Position numbers and translations under genes: made by a program
DNA from: Planctomycetota bacterium
Lineage (GTDB): Bacteria > Planctomycetota > SZUA-567 > JAFGNG01
Length of the DNA: 5,264 nucleotides
Direction: 5' to 3'
Assembly: GCA_016927125.1 (NCBI GenBank)
Contig: JAFGNG010000260.1
Location: 1 to 5,264, forward strand
Shown here: piece after piece, positions 1 through 4,499 of the stretch
How positions within the stretch are numbered: the first letter of the stretch is position 1
How the letters are laid out: the number at the start of each line of letters is the position of its first letter
Notes under the pieces: generated by a model
Seen by the model: only the letters and a program-made list of their open reading frames with translations
What the model was told of the DNA's origin: nothing
Databases searched by the model: none

Positions 1-1431
1 ATGAGTATTACCCCCCCGCTCTGCGAGATGCTCTCCGATGAGTTGCTGCAGGAACGTTACGTTGCCCGCCTGGTCCTCTTGCGTGAGCTCTGCGAAAAAG
101 AGGTCGAACGTACCCGCGAGATGCCGGAATTCCATAATACCGCCCTGATGTACCGGGTAAAGCTTGCTGAGGCGGAGCACCTGTACGAAAAGGTTTACCA
201 GCGCGACCTGCTCGGGGCCTTTCGTCGCTTGCAGGATAAAGGGTATCTGGAATTGATCACCTGCGCGGCCACGCATGGCTTTCTTCCCCTCTTTTCTCAT
301 CCCTCCTGCGTGCGGGCGCAATTGCGGATGGCGGTGAAAAATTTTGAAAAGCATTTCCATCGCCCCCCTCAAGGCGTCTGGCTGCCAGAATGCGGCTATG
401 TAGAAGGCCTGGAAGATGAGCTGGCCTCGGTTAACCTGCGGTACTTCTTTCTTGACAGCCACGGGATTTTCTACAGCACTCCCCGGCCCCGTAGCGGGGT
501 TTTCGCCCCGCTCGCTTGCCGCAACGGGGTAGCGGTATTCGGCCGGGATATTGAAAGCTCCCGGCAGGTCTGGTCCAGCGAGGGGGGCTATCCCGGTGAT
601 CCCACCTACCGCGAGTTTTACCGCGACATCGGTTACGACGCTGACGAAGAGGCCATCAAGCCCTACCTGCATGAAGACGGGGTGCGCCGGAACCTCGGCA
701 TTAAATATCACCGCATCACCGGCCGCGGCGTTCCCCTGCAGGACAAGGCCTTGTACAACTCCGACGAAGCCAGGAACCGCGCTATCGAGCACGCGGGTAA
801 CTTCATGTATAACCGCCAAGCGCAAATTCGCTACCTGGCTTCGCACCTGGATCACCCGCCGATAATTGTCGCGCCCTATGACGCCGAGCTGTTCGGGCAC
901 TGGTGGTATGAAGGCCCGGTCTTCCTGGATTCCCTCTTCCGCAAAATCGCTTATGACCAGGATGAAATCGAGCTGACCACGCCGACGGAAGAGCTGTCCC
1001 GCCATCCCCGCCTGCAGGTGGTCCAGCCCTCCCCCTCCAGCTGGGGCGACAAGGGTTATTATGAAACCTGGCTTAATGGCAGCAACGACTGGATCTACCG
1101 CCACCTGCACAAGGCGGAGGGGCAGATGGTAGAGATTGCCCGCGCCCACCGGGGTGTCAAAGAGAACCAGGGAGCTGACAGCCTGCGGGTACGGGCCCTC
1201 AACCAGGCCGCTCGCGAATTAATGTTGGCGCAATCCAGTGACTGGGCCTTTATCATGACTACCGGCACCATGGTGAAATATGCGGAGCAGCGGGTCTTTA
1301 ACCACATCAACCGCTTCGGTGAGATTTATGAAATGCTTGCTTCCGGGAAGGTGATTCAGGAACGCCTGGAAGATCTTGAAAACCGGGACAACATTTTCCC
1401 GGAAATGGACTTTACGGTCTATTGCGATTGA
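1..1431 (+). CDS. GH57 1,4-alpha-glucan branching enzyme, 5'-truncated by the window edge
   Basis: Enzyme of cytoplasmic glycogen synthesis that cuts alpha-1,4 glucan and re-attaches the piece as an alpha-1,6 branch. The GH57 signatures are clear: ELITCAATHGFLP (residues 84-96), WLPEC with the predicted nucleophile Glu130, and APYDAELFGHWW (291-302) with the predicted acid/base Asp294. These correspond by motif to E184 and D353 of the Thermus thermophilus enzyme. A C-terminal helical part follows, with SSWG (346-349) and WIYRHLHKAE (364-373), typical of the DUF1957 branching-enzyme subgroup. The GH57 N-terminal HxHxP motif is absent, and the protein begins at the SITPPL segment that normally lies about 55 residues in. 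Base 1 is therefore most likely an internal Met of a ~530-residue protein. A genuine N-terminal loss or an upstream frameshift cannot be excluded. The gene converges on ptsH with 8 bp between stops. Family assignment is firm; branching rather than amylase activity is very likely from the C-terminal part. Confidence 0.93.
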   Translation: MSITPPLCEMLSDELLQERYVARLVLLRELCEKEVERTREMPEFHNTALMYRVKLAEAEHLYEKVYQRDLLGAFRRLQDKGYLELITCAATHGFLPLFSHPSCVRAQLRMAVKNFEKHFHRPPQGVWLPECGYVEGLEDELASVNLRYFFLDSHGIFYSTPRPRSGVFAPLACRNGVAVFGRDIESSRQVWSSEGGYPGDPTYREFYRDIGYDADEEAIKPYLHEDGVRRNLGIKYHRITGRGVPLQDKALYNSDEARNRAIEHAGNFMYNRQAQIRYLASHLDHPPIIVAPYDAELFGHWWYEGPVFLDSLFRKIAYDQDEIELTTPTEELSRHPRLQVVQPSPSSWGDKGYYETWLNGSNDWIYRHLHKAEGQMVEIARAHRGVKENQGADSLRVRALNQAARELMLAQSSDWAFIMTTGTMVKYAEQRVFNHINRFGEIYEMLASGKVIQERLEDLENRDNIFPEMDFTVYCD

Positions 1432-1439
1432 GCTGAAAC

Positions 1440-1715
1440 CTAACCCCCGTTTTCGCCAAAGCCTGATTCCACTAGTTCAATCAAACTCTGCAAGGCCTCT
1501 TCCGCGTCATTGCCGCGGGTATGGATGTGAAGGGTGGTGTTGCATTCCGCACCGAGCATCATGATGCCCATAATGCTCTTGCCGTTAACCTCCTGGCCGT
1601 CCTTGATTAGCAGGACATCGGATTGAAACTTGTTAGCCATTTCGACAAAGAGCGCAGCTGGCCGGGCGTGCAGCCCGTAAGCATTGGTCAAAGTGACTGT
1701 CTGTTTCAGTTCCAT
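1440..1715 (-). CDS. ptsH: HPr-family phosphocarrier protein
   Basis: Small phosphocarrier of the phosphotransferase system, 91 residues, the usual HPr length. The active-site histidine is His16 in GLHARPA (14-20), which accepts phosphate from Enzyme I. A second regulatory site is present: Ser47 in GKSIMGIM (45-52), matching the Ser46 site phosphorylated by HPr kinase/phosphorylase in Firmicutes and some Gram-negatives. The ATG at 1713-1715 is preceded by a modest Shine-Dalgarno-like GGAAG nine bases upstream. It lies 98 nt after yvcK on the same strand, so it is either the last gene of that operon or separately transcribed. YvcK and an HPr-like protein (Crh/HPr) are also near neighbours in many Firmicutes. 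No Enzyme I, HPr kinase or sugar permease is in the window. The 3' end nearly touches the convergent branching-enzyme gene. Confidence 0.95.
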   Translation of the reverse strand: MELKQTVTLTNAYGLHARPAALFVEMANKFQSDVLLIKDGQEVNGKSIMGIMMLGAECNTTLHIHTRGNDAEEALQSLIELVESGFGENGG

Positions 1716-1813
1716 AAGCCGCTACTTCCGGATAGTGAATTGCGGAGATTCATTTATTTTAAACTGCGCCCCTCCAAAAATCAGGGATGCGATGGTTGCG
1801 ACTCTTTACCCTG

Positions 1814-3076
1814 TTAGCGTGTACGCAACTGCTGGAAAATCTCCAAAACCGCCGCGGAGAGTTTTTCCGGGTCATGCCGGCTGGGCTGTTCAAGGTCAAT
1901 GACATCGCGCAGGAATACCCGCACCGGCAACTGCGCCAGCCCCTTGCGGTCGTACTCGGTCAGGTACTCTCCCTTGTTCTGATGGGATTCCAGCTTCACG
2001 GCGCTGGGGCGGTAGGAATTGACCAGAATTGCGTCCATGGCCAATCCCGGCGCAATCTTTTCAACCGCCTGCAGGTATTCCGCCACCGTGAAGCCGTCGG
2101 TCTCTCCCGGCTGGCACATGGTATTGATGATAAAGAGCTTCACCGCCTGTGACTTCGTGATGGTGGACGCAATATCTTCTTCCAGCAGGGTGGGCAGGAC
2201 GCTGGTGTACAAACTGCCGGGACCAAAGACGATCAGGTCGGCGCTCTTCAGGGCTTCCAGCACATCCGGCGGGGCGCTCCCGGACTGGGGCTTCAGTTCC
2301 AATCCTTCAATCGGCTTGCCACACTGGGCAATTACCCTCTGGCCGGTACTCTTGCTCCCGTCGGGATGCGTTGCCACCAGCGATACCCGGTCGAGCGTAG
2401 CGGGCAGCACCATCCCGCGGACGGAAAGGATCCGGTTGGACTCCAGGATCGCCTGGCCGAAATCCTCCCGGATCTGGCTCAGGACATAAATAAACAAGTT
2501 GCCGAAGGAGTGGCCTGCGAATTCGCCCTCGGTAAAGCGGTGCTGCATCAAATCGCGCATCACCGGTCCGGCATCCGCCAGCGCCACCAGGCAGTTGCGG
2601 ATGTCTCCCGGAGGCAGAATATCAAAATCCTTCCGCAGCCTGCCCGAACTGCCGCCATCATCAGCCATACTGACTACCGCGGTAATGCTGACGGGGTGGG
2701 TCTTGAGACCGGTCAACAGGGTGGAGAGGCCGTGGCCTCCTCCCAGGCAGACTACGCGGGGACCAAGTTCGCGGCGGGCCTGGTCGTAAGCAATCTCGGT
2801 AATGCCGCGCTTTTCGCCCTTGCGCAAGAGCTTTTCGGTGGTGCGGACCAGGCGGTAAACCCCAGTAAATACCAGGATTACCCCCAGACCAATTAAAATC
2901 CCGGCAGTGGTATAGAAATTAACCAGGCCTTCTGGATTTTCCCCCGGCATCGGGCTTTTAAACATCCCCAACCCCAGGAAGATTGCGCCCAGCACCAGGA
3001 AGACCGCGCCAAAGGAAGCGACCAGCACCCAGCGCTTCAAGCGTAATCCGGGCAGCAACCATCGCCAGCTTCTCAT
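1814..3076 (-). CDS. yvcK: YvcK/CofD-like (UPF0052) protein with N-terminal membrane anchor
   Basis: YvcK family protein, 420 residues. In Bacillus subtilis YvcK is required for growth on gluconeogenic carbon sources and for normal cell shape, and it binds UDP-sugars; that role is known from the family. Here residues ~16-37 and ~55-76 are two hydrophobic segments separated by a short Pro/Gly loop. They follow a basic start (RWLLPGLRLKRW), so the protein is probably membrane-anchored with its main domain cytoplasmic. The soluble domain starts near residue 106. It shows the Rossmann-like nucleotide motif LGGGHGLSTLL (111-121), SMADDGGSSGRLR (136-148), PPGDIRNCL (155-163), GHSFGNLF (188-195), GPGSLYTSVLP (285-295) and NTMCQPGETDG (318-328), all hallmarks of the family. 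Cytosolic homologues are about 320 residues, so the extra ~100 are the anchor. It starts 5 nt after the ptsN stop, with AAGGA nine bases upstream inside ptsN, implying translational coupling. RapZ and WhiA, common neighbours in Gram-positives, are absent. Confidence 0.95.
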   Translation of the reverse strand: MRSWRWLLPGLRLKRWVLVASFGAVFLVLGAIFLGLGMFKSPMPGENPEGLVNFYTTAGILIGLGVILVFTGVYRLVRTTEKLLRKGEKRGITEIAYDQARRELGPRVVCLGGGHGLSTLLTGLKTHPVSITAVVSMADDGGSSGRLRKDFDILPPGDIRNCLVALADAGPVMRDLMQHRFTEGEFAGHSFGNLFIYVLSQIREDFGQAILESNRILSVRGMVLPATLDRVSLVATHPDGSKSTGQRVIAQCGKPIEGLELKPQSGSAPPDVLEALKSADLIVFGPGSLYTSVLPTLLEEDIASTITKSQAVKLFIINTMCQPGETDGFTVAEYLQAVEKIAPGLAMDAILVNSYRPSAVKLESHQNKGEYLTEYDRKGLAQLPVRVFLRDVIDLEQPSRHDPEKLSAAVLEIFQQLRTR

Positions 3077-3081
3077 TTATC

Positions 3082-3564
3082 TTAGTCCTTGATCAAGGAG
3101 TTCTCATCCGCTTCGGCGAGCAGTTCGATAATTTCTGCCTTGTCTCTGGCGTTGAGCAGGAAGCGCCGGAAATTATCATCGCGCAGGTATTTGCTGATAT
3201 AGGCCAGGCATTCAAGGTGGTCGGAGGGGGAGTTTTGATTTGAAATAACCAAGAAGAAGAGGTGTACCGGTTTGCCGTCCAAGGCATCGAACTCCACCCC
3301 CTCGCGGCTTCTGCCCAGAACCCCCACGATTTTTTTAATCGAAGGGTGCTTGGCGTGCGGGATAGCCACGCTCTGGCCGATGCCAGTGCTGCCGAGTTTT
3401 TCCCGTTCCTGCAAAGCCTTCAGAATCCCCTTCCGGGTCTCCTGCCTCACCTGGCCGGTTGCGACCAACACATCGACCATGGTAACAAGAAGTTCGTTTT
3501 TGGATTGTGCTTCCAGCTCATCTATTACCGCTGTCGGAGCAATGAAATCTCTGAATCGAATCAA
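3082..3564 (-). CDS. ptsN: PTS EIIA-type nitrogen-regulatory protein (EIIA-Ntr / PtsN-like)
   Basis: EIIA domain of the mannitol/fructose/Ntr type, 160 residues, standing alone without EIIB or EIIC. It is therefore expected to regulate by its phosphorylation state rather than carry sugar. The predicted phosphorylated histidine is His70 in VAIPHAKH (66-73), aligned with the IPHGK motif of PtsN. REKLGSTGIG (54-63), GVEFDALDGKPVHLFFLV (89-106) and SDHLECLAYISKYLRDDNFRRF (residues 113-134) match the family core. Translation starts at TTG (3562-3564): it keeps the conserved RFRDFIAP beginning and has GGAG seven bases upstream, whereas the first in-frame ATG (Met29) would remove part of the fold. 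It lies 15 nt after hpf and 5 nt before yvcK. The likely phosphate donor is the HPr at 1440-1715. The gene pair hpf-ptsN is widely conserved in bacteria, often with rpoN or hprK, neither of which is in this window. Confidence 0.93.
   Translation of the reverse strand: MIRFRDFIAPTAVIDELEAQSKNELLVTMVDVLVATGQVRQETRKGILKALQEREKLGSTGIGQSVAIPHAKHPSIKKIVGVLGRSREGVEFDALDGKPVHLFFLVISNQNSPSDHLECLAYISKYLRDDNFRRFLLNARDKAEIIELLAEADENSLIKD
3086..3099 (-). promoter_or_regulatory. 14-bp perfect palindrome covering the yvcK Shine-Dalgarno
   Basis: TCCTTGATCAAGGA is its own reverse complement. It sits in the last codons of ptsN, and its right half (AAGGA on the minus strand) is the Shine-Dalgarno of yvcK. In RNA it can fold as a 5-bp stem with a GAUC loop that hides the ribosome site. 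Opening by ribosomes finishing ptsN would couple the two genes. The palindrome is seen directly; the function is inferred, and a stem this short is weak. Confidence 0.35.
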
Positions 3565-3571
3565 GTTGGCT

Positions 3572-3575
3572 CTCC
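3572..3575 (-). promoter_or_regulatory. Ribosome binding site supporting the TTG start of ptsN
   Basis: GGAG on the minus strand lies seven bases before the TTG at 3562-3564, inside the 15-nt gap after the hpf stop. It is the main sequence reason, with conservation of the N-terminal residues, to accept a TTG start. Confidence 0.65.
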
Positions 3576-3579
3576 GTTG

Positions 3580-3948
3580 CTATTCTTCAAAATCCTCGTC
3601 GTCATCTTCGGTTTCCGCAATTTCTGCCGACGTTAACTCCCGGCGTTCAACATGACGGTGATGCCCACGCACCCTTTCCTTATGGCGGCGGAGCTGGCGC
3701 TGGGCCTTGTCCAGGGCAAGGTCAATCGCCGCGTACATGCTCTCATGGGCGACATCAATCACCACATCGGGATTGTTGTTGATATGCAGGATGATCTCGC
3801 AATGAAAAGTGCGATCCTCACTTTTGAGGAGGATGTCTGTCGTGGTGACCCCGTTAAAAAACTTTTGTAGCTTTTCCGCCTTCTCAGCGGCGTAAGTCCT
3901 GATTGCGTCGCTTAATTCAAAATGCCGGCCGGTAATGTTGATCTGCAC
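3580..3948 (-). CDS. hpf: Ribosome hibernation promoting factor, short form (HPF/RaiA family)
   Basis: Binds the 30S subunit near the decoding centre and inactivates ribosomes during slow growth or starvation. 122 residues. The N-terminal ITGRHFELSDAIRTYAAEKAEKLQKFF (residues 5-31) and MYAAIDLALDKAQRQLRRHKER (residues 71-92) are the typical beta-alpha-beta-beta-beta-alpha family pattern. The dimerising C-terminal domain of long HPF (~180 residues) is missing. In its place is a ~30-residue tail that is first basic and His-rich (RGHHRHVERR, 94-103) and then strongly acidic (ETEDDDEDFEE, 112-122). It starts at GTG (3946-3948) with an excellent GGAGG six bases upstream; MQINITGRHFE is the expected beginning of the family. 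It precedes ptsN by 15 nt, a conserved pairing. No convincing promoter was found directly upstream, so it may be read from the STAS-gene promoter. Confidence 0.94.
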   Translation of the reverse strand: MQINITGRHFELSDAIRTYAAEKAEKLQKFFNGVTTTDILLKSEDRTFHCEIILHINNNPDVVIDVAHESMYAAIDLALDKAQRQLRRHKERVRGHHRHVERRELTSAEIAETEDDDEDFEE

Positions 3949-3954
3949 AATATT

Positions 3955-3959
3955 CCTCC
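3955..3959 (-). promoter_or_regulatory. Strong ribosome binding site for hpf (GTG start)
   Basis: GGAGG on the minus strand is spaced six bases from the GTG start. It is the best Shine-Dalgarno in the window and fixes the non-ATG start of hpf. Confidence 0.75.
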
Positions 3960-4041
3960 AAAGTTAGAGATATTTAGATGAAAAGGTTGGCATTCAAAAA
4001 CTCTAGCAACCCCTACTTTCAATAATAGATGAATGGTGAGC

Positions 4042-4057
4042 AGGCAAGGTTTTGCCT
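4042..4057 (-). repeat. Small inverted repeat at the 3' end of the STAS gene
   Basis: AGGCAA-AACC-TTGCCT (minus strand) forms a perfect 6-bp stem with a 4-base loop, starting in the stop codon of the STAS gene. No run of T follows on either strand, so it is not a classical intrinsic terminator. It could slow 3' decay or mildly attenuate transcription into hpf. The rest of the 108-nt gap to hpf holds no other clear element apart from the hpf ribosome site. Confidence 0.35.
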
Positions 4058-4356
4058 CAGGCTACGACTTCAATGTTGATCATTTTCTCAAAACCAACAA
4101 GTTCAAAGAGCCAGGTCATATTTTCTGAAATGCGGATGGTCAACCGCTTGTTGAGGCGCGCGGTATCCGCAAGAAGGTGTCCGATAGTGCCCATGTAGGC
4201 GCTAAAAATGAAAGAAACGTCGGTGAAGTCCAAGATAATTTCTTCAAAATCCTGTTTGAGAAGCTCTTCGCATTTCTCTCTGAATTCCGCGTGGTTTTCC
4301 CAATAGAGATCAATATTAGCGAAGAGGACATTCTCACGAATCTCAAAATTATCCAT
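4057..4356 (-). CDS. Small STAS-domain protein (anti-anti-sigma-factor-like)
   Basis: Single STAS domain, 99 residues from the preferred ATG at 4354-4356. The fold pattern is ENVLFANIDLYW, an amphipathic helix, then EEIILDFTDVSFIFSAYMGTIGHLL, LNKRLTIRISENMTWLFELVGFEKMINI. This matches SpoIIAA/RsbV-type proteins that bind or release a kinase-type anti-sigma factor. The SpoIIAA sequence DSSG around its phosphorylated Ser58 reads FSAY here: the serine is kept (Ser52) but the preceding Asp and the following Ser-Gly are lost, so classical phospho-switching is uncertain. An upstream in-frame ATG at 4405-4407 would add 17 residues. It lies almost at the predicted transcription start of the promoter at 4415-4443 and has no good ribosome site, whereas the inner ATG has purine-rich AGGAAAGCGAGAG before it. 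No sigma, anti-sigma kinase or phosphatase gene is adjacent, so the partner is unknown. It heads the leftward operon toward hpf. Confidence 0.8.
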   Translation of the reverse strand: MDNFEIRENVLFANIDLYWENHAEFREKCEELLKQDFEEIILDFTDVSFIFSAYMGTIGHLLADTARLNKRLTIRISENMTWLFELVGFEKMINIEVVA

Positions 4357-4359
4357 TTT

Positions 4360-4372
4360 CTCTCGCTTTCCT
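4360..4372 (-). promoter_or_regulatory. Probable ribosome binding region for the inner STAS start
   Basis: A purine-rich stretch, AGGAAAGCGAGAG on the minus strand, ends three bases before the ATG at 4354-4356. Either GAGAG or the more distant AGGA could pair with 16S rRNA. It is modest on its own, but favours this start over the ATG at 4405-4407, which has only an ATAGG two bases from the codon. Confidence 0.45.
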
Positions 4373-4414
4373 GCAATCCTGGAGCGGCTGATCTTGCCTT
4401 CTCCCATGGCCTAT

Positions 4415-4443
4415 AACATACCTCGACATACTTCCCATGTCAA
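4415..4443 (-). promoter_or_regulatory. Sigma70-type promoter for the STAS-hpf-ptsN-yvcK direction
   Basis: On the minus strand a perfect -35 TTGACA (4438-4443) is followed by a 17-bp spacer and a -10 TATGTT (4415-4420, four of six matches to TATAAT). Transcription would start at about 4408, leaving ~50 nt of leader before the ATG at 4356. It lies in the 143-bp gap between that ATG and the upstream stop at 4500, the place where a promoter is expected. No terminator for the upstream gene was found in the same gap. Confidence 0.6.
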
Positions 4444-4499
4444 GCAAATGGCGAGCCGATCTTTCCCAACAAAAAAGTATTTTAGTGCTTTGGAGGCTT

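Noticed and set aside
487..512. GC-rich hairpins AGCGGGG/CCCCGCT and the competing CCCCG/CGGGG
   Set aside because: Inside a conserved coding region, with no T run after them on either strand; explained by G+C-rich codons for Pro, Arg and Ala.
551..865. 104-residue open frame inside the branching-enzyme gene
   Set aside because: It is in another frame of a strongly conserved gene, is Thr/Pro/Ala/Arg-rich as shadow frames are, and has no family motif.
1711..1756. 15-codon upstream ORF (MNLRNSLSGSSGLWN) overlapping the ptsH start on the minus strand
   Set aside because: No Shine-Dalgarno at a usable distance and no leader-peptide codon bias; a stop shortly after the ptsH ATG can arise by chance.
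2366..2896. 176-residue plus-strand open frame antisense to yvcK
   Set aside because: yvcK motifs on the minus strand explain the sequence fully; the antisense frame shows no recognisable domain and overlaps other shadow frames.
3949..4056. Separate sigma70 promoter for hpf (TTGAAT or TTGAAA boxes)
   Set aside because: No -10 box with acceptable match at 16-18 bp spacing; the best pairs have 15-bp spacing and three matches of six.
4041..4057. Possible sigma54 promoter (GG...GC) upstream of hpf
   Set aside because: GG and GC are separated by nine bases instead of ten, the flanks do not match TGGCAC/TTGC well, and the bases are explained by the small inverted repeat.
4408..4499. Intrinsic terminator after the PExK protein gene
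   Set aside because: A run of T is present on the minus strand near 4472-4477 but no stable stem precedes it.
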